The position numbers and the translations under genes were made by a program. Below the pieces are notes generated by a model. The model saw only the letters and a list, made by a program, of their open reading frames with translations. It did not search any database and was not told where the DNA came from. 64,000 bases of DNA. Origin: Dermanyssus gallinae. Its lineage: Eukaryota; Arthropoda; Arachnida; Mesostigmata; Dermanyssidae. The stretch is taken from NCBI GenBank assembly GCA_003439945.1, contig QVRM01006031.1, positions 1 through 64,000 on the forward strand, read 5' to 3'. Below, in pieces: positions 13,289 through 24,864 of this stretch (the stretch's first letter is position 1; each line of letters opens with the position of its first letter).

Positions 13289-13290
<2 letters not shown>
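11602..13290. other. Mixed island with CT/GA tracts, CAA/CAG and an unassigned ORF
   Basis: CT runs at 11797-11822, GA runs at 12080-12135 and 12307-12320, CAGCAA-type repeats at 12390-12430 and TTA/TGC repeats at 12477-12540. Between 12660 and 12780 there is unique GC-rich DNA with CCAGTC repeats. Confidence 0.55.
12784..13257 (+). CDS. Unassigned 157-codon open frame
   Basis: ATG at 12784 opens a frame with mixed amino-acid composition that is not a simple repeat translation. It starts MENEPSSLLEHLGQ, then has a Ser/Pro/Thr and Asp-rich middle and a basic segment near residues 60-105. No domain, signal peptide or membrane segment is visible. There is no nearby splice pattern or homolog I can name. 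It could be a first exon or chance. I report it only because its composition is less biased than its neighbours. Confidence 0.15.
   Translation: MENEPSSLLEHLGQSDRRIDRSILPRSEQAQSPSSPSSTTPAATTPDADADDNDLQLPPSQLKLRWLVRPRSKATLQILQHFANHEGRANRQRSATSTTMMADHLERKNRLMAVGRSYCSSVVITAASSVSGATAVQNQNPIADSITAHTFSIFLKI

Positions 13291-13291
<1 letters not shown>

Positions 13292-13331
<40 letters not shown>
13292..13331. repeat. (TA)n microsatellite
   Basis: About 40 bp of pure alternating TA marking the edge between the island to the left and AT-rich unique DNA to the right. Confidence 0.97.
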
Positions 13332-13333
<2 letters not shown>

Positions 13334-14330
13334 TGGTGCGAACAGTTGGTTGCGTGCAATTTGTTGCTTTAAACGAAAGAAGAACGTCCAAGAACCCCAA
13401 TAAGGCTAACGAGACTTGTATTTTAGTTGAATTCCTCATTGCGAACAAACTTAGGACGATCTAGGAGACTGTCAGGCTCGATCCTTGTCTTTTGTTATGC
13501 CACGGCCTGACATGAACTTTCTCCTACACACACAGCAAGTAGGCTGGGATACCGACAGTAAGCTTGTGCAGCGCCTTCGCGTCCTTATTGAAAAGCTTGA
13601 AGCTCGATTCTTATAAAGTACAAAACAAAGTGTGCTCCGGCAAGATTATGATTCGCGTAAGTCAGATGATTTCAGATCTTGTCGAAACCGTACACCAGCT
13701 TAGGAGGAAAGCCTTAATAATAACAAAAAAGATCGCCGCAGCCGCAAAAAAATCTACGGACGTTTTCCACCACCTTGTAAATGAGCGCTAACTTCATTGC
13801 TTCTTAGCGTAAGTAGTGAATACGATCCCGTATAATAAACTTGTAGTCCAAACTACGAAAAAGCGTTTACAGGCTCCAGTAGTCGACCACGTCAGCCTCC
13901 ACGTCGAAACTTTATAGTCCTAGCTTTTCCTAGCATTTATCTCCAGTTATTTCAATTATTAGATACAGCTTTACCGTAGTGTCATACGCTTGATGGCGTC
14001 GAAGAAGAAAAAACTACGTCGATAAATAATGAAATAAAGAAGATCCAGTTTAGGGGATCTCTCTAACGAAAATCTACAATTTGCCTCACCTTCGCCAACG
14101 CATTGCTGCCTTTAACTAGTAATGCCTACCAGTACCAACTTAATCCCCATTTAGTACCAACTTGGTCGCACGCTTGTGTTGACCTCCACGAGGTTTCCGA
14201 AATTGCTGTTTTTGGAATCTGTTTGGAAGAACTTTTACCCGACTAAAGCATAGGACAAGGTTGTTTCTTTACCTTAACAATTATTTTTGAGCGCCAGCAG
14301 GCGGTTGGTATATACATTACATTTTAGCGG

Positions 14331-14331
<1 letters not shown>
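13332..14331. other. Unique AT-rich stretch, no gene recognised
   Basis: A 75-codon plus-strand frame at 13564-13791 is Lys/Ser-rich (QLRRKALIITKKIAAAAKK near its end) and unrecognised. Otherwise no repeats or RNA genes were seen. Confidence 0.5.

Positions 14332-14381
<50 letters not shown>
14332..14381. repeat. (TA)n microsatellite
   Basis: About 50 bp of uninterrupted alternating TA. Confidence 0.97.
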
Positions 14382-14382
<1 letters not shown>

Positions 14383-14399
14383 CTAAAGAGGTACAGGAA

Positions 14400-15400
14400 G
14401 GTTGCCTCCAGCCGATATATATATATGTATATATATTGGCAATTTCGTATCATCGCACATCGTACCCAGCGTAACAAGTCGCCATGAAGCACAAGCATTT
14501 CTACCGCTGCTCTTACTAGCTACTAGCACTAGATCAACAGCAGACAGTATACGTTTCAATGCTAGCAATGATAACCATAATAAGTATATAATTTTTATTA
14601 TTACTACTGCTATTACTACCACTTTTTTATTGAATATATGCTACAGCATTTTTATCGGAACTACTTTTGTTTCACTTCGTTGATTACCACTTCTTCATAC
14701 AACTACTACTAGTACTACAACTGTTATTATGGTGGCCGTGTTGGCGATTGTGATGATGTTTAATGATAACCATGCCGATGAGGCTACCTATCTTCGACTG
14801 CTATTACGCCACCTCGAGCACTACGACGACGACGGCAGCGACGACAATGATGACGGCTACTGCTCTGCGATCTATTTATTTCTCACCTCTGGGCGGACGC
14901 TCCAAGTGGGGTGCCCTAATCCCCCATCGCGGCTGCCCTGGACGCCTGGCTGGCTGGCTGGCTGCATGCCTGCCTGCTTGCTTACCCAGGTCGGCCGATC
15001 GGTGGGTCGGCCAAGGAAGGGCCTTTGGCCTTCTCCGTTGCTGTGCCCCCTTCTCCTTTCCGCGCCGCCCCGTTTCCTGCCCCGGCGACGGCGTATTATA
15101 GGAGGAAAATGATGAAGGAAAGTGGCCGAAAACGAAGAAGATGAACCAACCACCCGTCCGGCTAGCGAGCCGGCCGGGGCCGGCCGTACTCCTTCGCAAT
15201 CTCCTCGGTCCCAACAAGCGGGCGAGTCATCGTCAAAGCACTCGCTTACTCAATTCTCCACTACTCCACTCCACCTTCCTTTAGTTGCTGTTGTTGTGTT
15301 GTGGCTGTGGCTGTGGCAGCCCGGTCGGGCCAATCGAACGCCCAACACCCTGAACAACTGACGATCGAAGCTTTTCGCTTCGATCACCGCCGGTCGGTTG
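14400..15400. other. Island with GGCT/TGCC repeats and GC-rich unique DNA
   Basis: TACTAC and GAC triplets (14690-14850), GGCT then TGCC tetramers (14948-14980) and GC-rich unique sequence with overlapping frames on both strands. A 9-bp stem with a 5-base loop lies at 15363-15385 (GATCGAAGC and its complement). No gene was recognised. Confidence 0.5.
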
Positions 15401-16650
15401 GCCACAGGCCACACAGAACGCCTGAACTTGATCCAGGAGAAAAGGAACACTAACACAACGTAGGCCAACGAGTATTTTATAACTTTGCCGTTATTCCGTC
15501 GAAGGAAAGTGATCCACTCGCATACACTCACACAGATGGGACGTTTTAGGAAGCAGAATTTCTTCCTTGATAGCGCAATCTAACGGTCGACTGGTAGGAC
15601 GTATGTTGAAAGATGAACGTGTCCGGCCTCTTGGCTGTCGTTGTACAGCTAATGTAAAGCTCAATATCAAGCGTACATTTTTTGTCAATAAGTATATAAC
15701 GACGTTAGCAACGATCAGAAGGGAGGTAGCAACTGGCAATCCCGGTTTTGGTAATGCTGTAAGATCGCCATTTCTATTGCCACGATATAGTATAAAAAGC
15801 GAAAAACGCGCTAAACGCCTTCTACACAAATGACTTACGGCTGGGACGTTAGGATATTGCTATTTTACTACAGGCAGACATCTGTTGAGCTAACAAAGCT
15901 ACCATGTTACCTGCATGTAATACAAATAGCGATAATAGTAAGAATAATTACGTTGAAGCTTTTAAATGTCGTAGTCATTTTTGGAGCGGACCACTGTAAT
16001 GCTGCAGTAAATACTAAGAATTTGCTGTATATGTAAACGTAATTAAACGGTGCTGTCGCGCAATGAAATAACACTTTAGCTTGATTCAACGTCAACGCCT
16101 GCTACAGAAAAAGAATTTCGAGTCAGTGTAGGACTTGTATTTAAAATTTAAAAATCTGAGACGGTAATGACTCGAGAAGTTGAATGACCAAATGCATATA
16201 AAGTTATGATTTAGCCCTAACTAGCAGAGGAGCAGCAGAAGCAGAGCGTTAGATGGTTTGCAATCGTACAGGGTAACGATCGGGATCTCCTGTGGCAGGA
16301 TCGCTCACGCAGCTGTGAATTAGTCCTGCGATGAGCACGGCTAGCACTAAGGGACACTTTAAGCGCTGTTCAAAGCAGGGTGCGCCAAAGCCATGTTCGC
16401 GTATGGTTCAAGAACGTTCAAGCTTTCAATTAGCAGCCTTAAATCAAGTGATGTCTTTTTAACTTAACAGTAACGTCGATTAAGGCGTCAGCTGAGAGAA
16501 CAAAACTATTTTGGAGACAGACGTGGCCGTCTCAAGCCGGACTTCACGTTCAATGTGGTGAGTATGAGCTACGGACAAGACGAAACGGAAGAGCGCCTAT
16601 CCTACCCTATCCTATCTATAGCGTGTTCTGTGAAATGTGAGTGGCGTACC
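15400..16650. other. Unique sequence, two unassigned antiparallel frames
   Basis: An 88-codon plus frame (15567-15833) and a 112-codon minus frame (15491-15829) overlap. Neither shows a motif I know. The remainder (15840-16650) is AT-rich and featureless. Confidence 0.5.
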
Positions 16651-17180
16651 GGATGACGATCAGTTCAAGTTGACTTCGCCGAGAGGGTCTTGGAGTTCCG
16701 GACCGGACGGAGAAACACTGTAAGGGCAGGCGAGGTTGAGATAATGTTGTTCAGGAAGCCGTAGACACGAGATGGGTGCGCAGCTTGGTCGAGCACGAAA
16801 TGGGCCCCGCCCCGAAGCCGGGCCACTGCAACCGCCACGGATGACGACGCTCCCGCCACCGTTGCCGCCGCCGCCGCAGATAGCGACAGCAGCAGCAGCA
16901 ACAAAAACATCAGGAACAACAGCAACAGCAACAACAGCGACCACGCCATGAACACCACCGACAGGAACAGTTGTGCAACTCTCGCTGGCCTCGCTATGAC
17001 CCCTGCACAACAAGATTGGCTTTTCCCAAACGGAATTCCTGTAGCAATTTGACACACAGACGCCTGCCTCCCTGCTGACTCTTGCTCACCCAGCAAATGG
17101 TCCCTGGGTTCGGGGATAGCAAGCGGGGCTAGCGCAACGGCGTGGGCGATCGCCGTGGTCATGGCCGATGGCTAAGATCA
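16650..17180. repeat. Short GC-rich island with CAG/CAA repeats
   Basis: CAGCAA and CAACAG triplets at 16880-16945 are flanked by GC-rich unique DNA. Minus-strand frames of 131 and 165 codons overlap each other in different phases across the repeat, so neither is credible. Confidence 0.6.
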
Positions 17181-18190
17181 AAATATGGCAATTGCCATTA
17201 GACCACACCTGAGCCCCTCCCGACGGCTCCTCTCGCCAGGGAGGCTCACTTCGATACGAAGGTTTTTTGCCAAGTGTTAAAACACTTCCTCCTACCTTGT
17301 GAGCAGCCCAAGTTAGCCAACACTAGCCATACACTGAAGATGGATACTACAGCCCCGTAGACACAGATAACTACTATGTTGTTGAGAGCCAACCGGGCCT
17401 GGTAAAATAATACTGTAACCCCATTTACCATACACTAAAGTCAGGATCATAAATTTGTGACTTTATTGAACACGTTTTTATAACCAAACGCTATGACCAT
17501 ATAGCCTTAGCAAAGACTTTACACGCAGCTGAAACGTTTTTACTGTTGACTAGTTGATGACACCACCTCGTTTTCACTTTTGCCAGGCCATATCATACTA
17601 GATACTACTTGGGCATTCTCAGGCAGAAAAGAATAGTAGCAGGACAATTCTCAGCCGGATTCGCAATCTGAATTGGATTTTACTAATAGAAACATAGTTT
17701 TCAGACGTTGCGTTAGCTATCCAATACATCACTGTTGTCCGTTACCTTTCTGAATGTGACTCAAGCATAACACTCGTCGCATAACATTATTTCTTAAAAA
17801 TATACGTAAGACTGCAAAGGGTCGCATTGCTTTTTTTAATGGGGTTGTGTTACTGTGCGTCGTTACTTTTAGTTGAAACGACGATTGGCGCCCGTTTGGG
17901 AGGCACAATTGTGCGCTCTCTGAACTAGGCTATTGGAAAGACACAGACTCATTTATTAGAGCCATCAACCGGTCATTATGAAAACACAAATCATGCTGGT
18001 AGGTAATATATGAAGTCTCTATGAAGACGCGATAAATTGAAAGGTAACTTCTGAGCGGTTGTCACGCCATGCTAAACCTGAGACGCCCAGTCGACGAGTC
18101 AGTGAAGATCAGGGAAACGATCTTACTACAGTTACTACTATATGAACATGGGCATAGAACCATAGAACTGCCGGTACTAGGCCGCTAGAG
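17180..18190. other. Unique AT-rich stretch, nothing recognised
   Basis: A weak inverted pair near 17212-17248 (GAGCC...CTCCC with GGGAGGCTC) is the only structure. No coding segment was seen. Confidence 0.55.
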
Positions 18191-19440
18191 ATGAATAATG
18201 CAATGCCAATATAATTTAGTGCTTAAGCTAACTGCGAAACACAAACGTGTTCTCGAGTTTACTCCTCTTGCCTCACTATTACTGCGTGTGTGGCTTATTG
18301 ATTCTTTTGTAGCTCGTTGCGTTTTTCTTCGTTTTTACAAGGCTACTCTCCTAGCGTTTTGCGTCCCCCGGCTTGTTCCTCGTGTGGCCTGGCTTCGTCG
18401 ATCGTCGGAGCGCGTCGGTTTTATTGGGCATTTTGCAAATAATTGAGGCCAATAAACTCGAGTTTACACCGCTCGAGTCGCCCGCTCGAGAGTTATCGCT
18501 TGTAACTTCTCGGGGCGAGCTCCTGCCCGAGGATGCCCAACCAGACCAGCCGGGTCTAGCGCTGTCGCCCGTAAAAAGGGCCCTCATCATTTCAGCCCCT
18601 CGAGGGTCCGACGTGGAGCGACCGGCGGGCCGAGGTCCGAGGCCCGAGGTTCTCTGCACGGCGAAGCACTTCAGACGACGGCACGACGGTCAAGGCGCTC
18701 GCTCGCTCGAGGAGACAGCGGGCTCACGTCGACGGGCTAGGGGCGATGACACCTCTTCTTAACGCTCTCGCTTCTCCTCTTCTTAACGCTCTCGCTTCTC
18801 GTTGGCTTGCTCAAACACTCGACACTCGTCGAGCCCTCGCACGTCGGCTCAGTGAAGTCGGCTGTCTGTCCGAAAGAAGTCGGCACACAAGCAGGCGGAC
18901 TTGCATATATGCGTTCACGCATCTATCCATCCGTGCGTCCGTCCGTCCGTCCGTGTAGCCATCCAAGCGTCCATCCGTTTGTGCGCCCCGGGGTTGCGTG
19001 CGCGGCCAGTTCGAAGCCAGCACCTCACGAGGTGGTCGTCAACGTCTGTGAGACTGGGTACTAACGTTGCATGGACGCACTACTCGACGCCCGCAGAAGC
19101 TACAAGTTTGCAGCGGTAGTGCTGGCCGAAGGCGAAGCAACCGTTGTCAACGCGCGTTCACTCACTTACTGAGTTGCTTTATACACAGTCATCGACGTTC
19201 CCCCGCCTTCTCCAGCTTCACCGTCATCATCGTCACGGCGACCGACACACCAGGACAGCGACGTCGGCGCCGGCAGCGGCAGCAGCAGCATTTTATACAG
19301 GGCTTTACGCGGCGTTTCACTCACCCTTTTACAGCCTCGTTTAGCCACGAGTCCAGCTAGCACAAACAGCAGCAGTAGCGGCAGCACCACCACTACCACC
19401 ACCATCAAAAACAACAGCAGCAACGAAGCCAGGTAGGCAC
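18190..19440. other. GC- and CpG-rich unique island
   Basis: The stretch 18440-18760 is rich in CpG (CTCGAG, GGGCGA and CCGAGG repeats) and nearly free of microsatellites, unlike other islands. GTCC tetramers at 18936-18955 and CAG/CAC triplets at 19270-19430 follow. It could be a CpG-rich promoter, but no TATA/Inr plus coding exon could be shown. Confidence 0.45.
18752..18799. repeat. Perfect 2 x 24-bp tandem duplication
   Basis: Two identical 24-bp units (starting CCTCTTCTTAACGC) sit head to tail. As 24 is divisible by three, the minus-strand frame at 18737-18922 repeats RSESVKKR. That frame is only 61 codons and unrecognised. Lack of divergence suggests a recent duplication. Confidence 0.9.
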
Positions 19441-19466
19441 GTATATATATATATATATATATATAG

Positions 19467-19520
<54 letters not shown>

Positions 19521-19553
19521 ATATATTTATATAATAGATATATATATATATAC
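19441..19553. repeat. Interrupted (TA)n array
   Basis: About 110 bp of alternating TA broken by TAGATATAT, TTATA and TTTATA variants, suggesting an older tract than the pure ones. Confidence 0.95.
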
Positions 19554-19590
19554 ATACTCACCTGGCTTTTTACGCATATGTCTACCGAGC

Positions 19591-19628
19591 TGTTAGTCCA
19601 GTCCTTACAGGGTTGGACTGGACTAACA
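19591..19628. repeat. Perfect 14-bp inverted repeat with 10-nt loop
   Basis: TGTTAGTCCAGTCC (19591-19604) is followed after 10 bases by its exact complement GGACTGGACTAACA (19615-19628). It lies between the TA array and a CAA block. It could fold as an RNA hairpin. The loop-plus-stem is short for a microRNA precursor unless flanking sequence extends it, which I do not see. Confidence 0.9.
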
Positions 19629-19714
19629 ACAGCAGTTTTGACAACGATGATGGTGACACAGCGAAGATAGAACACTCTCACTACCGTCCTGCCTGTGACC
19701 TGTAGCAGGCAAGC

Positions 19715-19870
19715 TTTAACAACAACAGCAACAACAACAATGTCAATAAACAACAACAAACAATGTCAATAACAATAACAACATCAAACACAACAACAAC
19801 TGTCAATAACCAATAACAACATCAACGACACAATGTCAATAACAAACAACAACAGTAGCAGCAACAAGAA
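19715..19870. repeat. CAA / CAATAA repeat block
   Basis: CAACAA and AATAAC units carry a recurring CAATGTCAATAA phrase spaced about 30 bases apart, so part of the block is a degenerate minisatellite and not a pure triplet repeat. Confidence 0.8.
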
Positions 19871-20344
19871 TGTCCACACCCCGATGGCACATATACCACA
19901 AAATAAATAGCCCCTTCCGCGTTAAACACGGTAGTAGTGAGGTAAATTAGCCAAAAGAGAGATTTTAAGCTACGCAACTACAATTTTATTGGTGGTTCGC
20001 TTAGTGTCACTACTAGTCGTAATCGACTTGTTGTGACAACAAGCCGTAAGTCAACACAGTTTGCACAATTCAAACAGACAACAAGATGAGGCGGGGGGCC
20101 TTCAGCTAAGTCTTGACCGTGTCGGTGAAACGGCATGCGGGCGGAAATCACTGGATTTATTTACGGGTATATTTATATCTATTCAATGTTTTTCATTCGG
20201 GCGCGTTACTTTTCTCCTCTAATTATGCTTTAGCCACGTTTTATTTGTTTACTATTTGCAAAGTCAACTTGTATTTTCTATTCTTTGCACCTTTTTTTTA
20301 GCTTCTGTACTTGCACATATTTGCGGGATTTGTATGTGCAATTT
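19870..20344. other. Unique sequence, nothing recognised
   Basis: No repeats or credible frames. The sequence becomes T-rich near 20200-20340. Confidence 0.55.
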
Positions 20345-20350
20345 TTAGGG

Positions 20351-20360
20351 GCGCCATCTA
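20351..20360 (-). promoter_or_regulatory. CTCF-like motif, left inverted end
   Basis: The minus strand reads TAGATGGCGC, fitting the insect CTCF core YAGRKGGCGC. It is one of an inverted pair. Confidence 0.35.
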
Positions 20361-20575
20361 CCGTTCGACAACGAGAACAGGTAGCAATAGGTCTCGACGC
20401 CGTGCGGGCCATGCTTTGCTAACGGCTTTTTAGGCAAGCGCAGTATTGTATTAAAAACGAATACATAATTTGTCACAAATATTCTATTCGCACACACCGC
20501 AGACATGAATTACTCAACATGCGTAATGGCCAAAATATGGCCCACACTTCTTGGGCGATTTCCCTCGTTGGCCGG

Positions 20576-20585
20576 TAGATGGCGC
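20576..20585 (+). promoter_or_regulatory. CTCF-like motif, right inverted end
   Basis: The plus strand reads TAGATGGCGC, identical to the left end but on the other strand, so the two sites diverge and their centres are about 225 bp apart. Confidence 0.35.
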
Positions 20586-20591
20586 TCCTAA

Positions 20592-21000
20592 GTGTCACAA
20601 TCGAACTTTTTACGCAATGAAATACGAAATGCGACGTGCAAATAAACAATTTGCTACAGTCAATATAGTTGACAGTATGTATGAATAGGGCGGCTTTAAA
20701 TTTAACATATGGTAAGAGTGCATGAGCGTGCATAAACAGGTGCACGTACGCACGTGGTGCAGTGCTAGCGGTGATCATAGGTACTAATGCAAGTGAAGCT
20801 GATATCGTGCCCACATTCACGTCTTCACCACATGAATATCATCATCATCATCATCATCATAAACATCATTATCATTATCCGCATCGTCATCATCATCATC
20901 ACTGATAATTCGCACGTGATTTAAGCTTCTGTTCTTTTCAGCGAACGACGCCAGAACTGCCGAAGAGTATGGAGGGGTCGCCTTGAGGGCCAGCCATCCT
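20592..21000. other. Unique sequence with a CAT-triplet block
   Basis: CATCAT repeats at 20836-20906. A 115-codon minus frame (20473-20820) overlaps the inverted element and is not recognised. Confidence 0.5.
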
Positions 21001-22720
21001 CAGCCGTCTGCCTTCACGACTGCCGATCATCGTGGTCGGCTGAGCCTCTGAGGACCGTTCTTCTGTGGCTCTTCTCAAGTGGCAGCCAATTTGACCGACC
21101 GTTAGCCCAATGCTCCGGGCCGATTGCGTTCACAACGGGCTCGCTCGCTCGCGCACGCATGCACGCGGGCTATCGAGCGGCCTATGAACAGGATCAGCTA
21201 CGGCAGCGGAGGCAGAACCGCTCAATCTCTCTTCTTTAGCGGGGGCGGTGCGATGCGCTGCGCTGCGGTGCAGTGCGGTGTGGTCATCAAGTAGTAGTAG
21301 TCAAAGTAGCCGCTAGCCGAGTTAGCGAGTGAAGTTTGAGTGAAGGCAGTGCTGCTGCTTTGAGGCCGTGTCGTGTGGTCCGTCCCTGTTCTAAACACCC
21401 CTAGCTACATGAAGCAGCAGCTTCTATTACTACTACTATGGGCCAGAACATCTATAGTTACTACAACAACAACAGCAACTACTACTACTCTTACTACTAT
21501 AACTAGCAGAGTTGAGGCTTTTCAACTGGCTTCATCGAGAAGAAGAAGAAGAACAACAACAACAACAGCAACAACAACAACGTAGGGAAAAATAGACAGG
21601 CAAGCAACACTAGCTAGATGGGGGGACGGACGGAGGAAGGGGCAGTAGAGAAGCGGGGACGGAGGGGTTGACATGAGGAGGGTTCTGTTCCGATCTGAGG
21701 ATAGGTGGAGGAGGAAATAGCTCCTCTTAAGAGTGTACGGTGGCGCAATGGCGCGGAGGCGGCTTGGTTGGGCCATTGTAAAGCAGTAGCGGGCGTCGCA
21801 GCCGCATGCGTCCTCCTTCTTCTTTGCGTCGATTGGACTAAAGTATTGGCCGCCCTGTTGGTTGGTTGGTTGGTCTGTTGGTTAGTTGGTTGGCCGTCCG
21901 TTGGTCCGGACGGCCAACCATTCGGTCGTCCTAACTGACGCTGCCACAGCAGCAGCCGCAGCTCCATCGATGCTGCGGTGAAAAAAGTAAGATAAAAATA
22001 CTGTCAAACCATGATGGATCACACTGCCGTCCCGCCAGCGCCGGTGCTGCCCGTAGTCCCACTGGTCGAACTGCGAGTAGTTGGTGTAGTAGCTTCATCT
22101 CGGAAGCGCAGCGGCAGGGAAGCAGCGAACACGGCCCGAGAGGAGTACGGCCGAAAGTGGACTCGTCAGGCGGTTCCTCCCACACATACTCCTCCGTATC
22201 CAGCCAGACATACGAACGAACAACACTTACAGACAAACAGGGATGCCGACAGGCCGACAGACAGACAACACTCCCAGATTAACAACTGGGAGCCACTCGC
22301 CAAACCATCTTGCCATACCATCCTTTATGCCACCTCCGGCACTTCCACCGTTGTGGTTGTTGTTAGTGTTGTTGGAGTTCGTGTTCTTGTTGTTGGAGTT
22401 CTTGTTGATGTTCATGCTGTTCTTGGCGTCCATGCTGTTGTTGAATCTCTTCCTGTTGTTGTTGGCATTGAAGTCGTCGTCGTTGTCGTTTATGTCTCCG
22501 TAGGCCTCGATCGAAACCCCCATCTCCGGCAGTACAGGCTTTGGGCGGATGCGCACCGGTCTATCAGTGTCTGTCTGCGTGTCAGCTTGTCTGTGGGTCA
22601 GTTGTTCTGATTGTTCCAAGTCGGTTCCTTCGCTCGTTCGTCTGGTTTTCCTTTTCCACCGACGAGTGTCCTAAAATTTGTCCCTCGGTAACAGCCCCCT
22701 CCTCCCTGCATCGCCCCTAA
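21000..22720. other. GC-rich island with CAA, TTG and GGTT repeats
   Basis: GC-rich unique DNA (21000-21360), GTGCGGTGC-type repeats (21247-21282), CAA/CTA triplets (21460-21582), GGTT tetramers (21858-21893) and GTT/GTTC repeats (22350-22490). Frames of up to 199 codons run from unique sequence into repeat and are not recognisable. Confidence 0.55.
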
Positions 22721-24829
22721 GGGCAGGGCAGAATACTTGAGTCCGTTGAGTATCGAATGCGGTGGCTACCGCTGCAATAGCAGAGAAACCAGATGACAAT
22801 GTAGAGTATCAAGGCGAGGAATCGCCTCTCATCGTGAAAAGGAATAGAAGAAACTGACCATAAGGGAAACACTCAGAGCCAATGCTGGCTGTATCGGCTA
22901 CTATCAAAGTACGCGTATAGACACGGCCACACTGGCATGGTGTTGTTAATTAACTGGGAGTACGGCGATCTAGCTCAGTATACCGCGCATACACATTTTG
23001 TTCAAATTGTATTTTGCGGCGTTTGGCAGTCAGCGGCGACGACGCTGACGATTGAAGCCACTGAGGCTGGGACGCGTAAGCGTTTATATACTTCACTACT
23101 GAACTAACAGAAGGAATCCCAATCATATTAGGATCCGAACAGAATGAATCCTAATCATATTAGTATAATAGTCAAATGTATCAACAAAAAAATACGGAGT
23201 CCGATCAAGAGTATTTATTTTGAGCTCCAGGCATGGACGGCATGTTCCAAGCTTTTACCCTCCATAAACGCAAGGAGAAACTATAATATGTCGTCTCCAT
23301 AACGTGGCAGCGTGTTGAATATTTATCAAAAACAGATTCAGGCATAGTAATACGCGTCATAGCACGTGGTGTTGAATCGAAGAACGAACGTCAGAATATT
23401 CCCTTAATTCTGAAGTTCAGTATGTCAGACATGCAGTAATACTGCCATATGAGTAAGGTCAGCTTAGACCAGTCTTGTTGCCTCCGAGCCGCGGAAATTA
23501 TCTGAAGCGGACACAGCGTTCCATATATACAAGACATTGAAAATTTTCGACGTTAGACCTTATGACCCTCACATATCGATAAGATTCTAGTCCACTAAAA
23601 AGGACAGCGTACAGCAAGCATTGCTGGCGCTCCACAGCACCTATTCTCGGTAGCCGTATGCGAATGGCACGCAGACGCGTCTCCCAGTTCAACGTGTGAA
23701 TAATTTTGTGCTAAGGTTTCCTACAAAGCTTGCATGGTAGTAACTCGAAAAACACGTTGAGTACGTACACAGTACCCAGCACAACAGCACTGGTTTATCC
23801 AAAGCAATAAATGCTGTATTTTGTAAACTTACGAAATAAGTCAAACATGGCTATAGAATTTCCTTTAAAATTGCTTGCTTGTTTTAAGGCCACGTCTGCT
23901 ATTGCTGCTATTGTTCATTGCCACCGTCTGTGAAAGATATCTATAACGGAGTTAACCAAAAAGCTGAACGCTAGCGTTTTTCCTAGAATCTGGAAAGCAG
24001 GGGTGCTAAAGGGGCGTTCATGCATACCACCTAGACATAATAATTCCACACACAAGAACACATTTTATTGTACGAGCTCATTATACGAGGCAATGCCTTC
24101 GTTTTCTCAAGTAGATCACTGCCACTGACAATATGGCAATCAAAGCTCGAGCGATGGAAACAAATACCGCACTTAACCCAAGTACTTATAACATGTAGGC
24201 ATCTTGGCATGCTCAAAATGTCACACGCACACACACAACACCCTTCGTAATCGCATAATCTATTTTGATAAGCAGATTCCTTGTGTCTCATCGCTCTCTC
24301 TATAAGCCGATGCGGGAGGCGTATGACAGACAGATGCATTTAGAGACCTGGAGTCCTATTTCTCTATTGATAATCCTCCAGACGAGGACTGTAGGTCCGC
24401 ATTACTCCGCTTCGGACAGTGGTCACAGTCGAATGCACGTAAATACATATTGTGTGCTGTTTGCTCCCCCTGTGACTCGCAGGCACTACGTTCATTTGCT
24501 GCATATGGGAACGTTCCCAGCGTACAACGACTCCCGTTGAAAGCCCTCTTGGGCCCCCTAGGCAGGAGAGAGATAGAGACGTGGACGCTGGTTGAGCGTA
24601 ACGAATTCAAGTGGTTATTTGCCAATGTAAATCTGATACTTCTCAACCTGATTCGAACAGATATATCAAGAGTAGTCTATGCACGATTTTTCGTTCGATC
24701 TCTGCTCGCGAATGACCGTACCCCTCTTGAGGTATTCAATCGCGGCGATGACCGAGCGATACGCCATGCTGTAGTCCTTCGGAGCTAGTTGAGGCGAAAT
24801 CATTCTAAACGAGATTAAATGCTTCAGTT

Positions 24830-24830
<1 letters not shown>
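22720..24830. other. Long unique AT-rich stretch
   Basis: About 2 kb without a microsatellite longer than 15 bp. A 32-bp-spaced direct repeat (GAATCCCAATCATATTAG at 23114 and a one-mismatch copy at 23146) is the only structure. A minus frame of 64 codons at 23498-23692 has a faint CR1-like feel that I could not support. No gene was recognised. Confidence 0.5.

Positions 24831-24831
<1 letters not shown>

Positions 24832-24863
<32 letters not shown>
24832..24863. repeat. (TA)n microsatellite
   Basis: About 32 bp of pure alternating TA. Confidence 0.95.

Positions 24864-24864
<1 letters not shown>

Larger units (their letters stand above)
20345..20591. mobile_element. 247-bp element with inverted ends carrying CTCF-like motifs
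   Basis: The left end (20345-20375) and the right end (20564-20591) are inverted copies matching at about 26 of 28 alignable bases, with a 3-base gap. Each contains CGGTAGATGGCGC or its complement. The interior is 188 bp of AT-rich DNA with no coding. This could be a MITE-like element or two divergently oriented insulator-type sites. I see no clear target-site duplication. Confidence 0.45.

Noticed and set aside
15363..15385. Hairpin resembling a histone mRNA 3' stem-loop
   Set aside because: The stem is 9 bp with a 5-base loop and the sequence does not match the conserved GGYYYTT...ARRRCC form. No histone gene is nearby.
18198..18446. 82-codon plus frame upstream of the CpG-rich patch
   Set aside because: No recognised motif, and the hydrophobic/basic mix matches random reading of this DNA.
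22011..22610. 199-codon plus frame
   Set aside because: The C-terminal half is GTT repeat (Val-rich). The first half lacks any motif and overlaps equally long frames on the other strand.
23498..23692. Minus-strand 64-codon frame with a faint LINE-like pattern
   Set aside because: Only a loose resemblance in spacing, without the W-N-x-L-P box or a tail.
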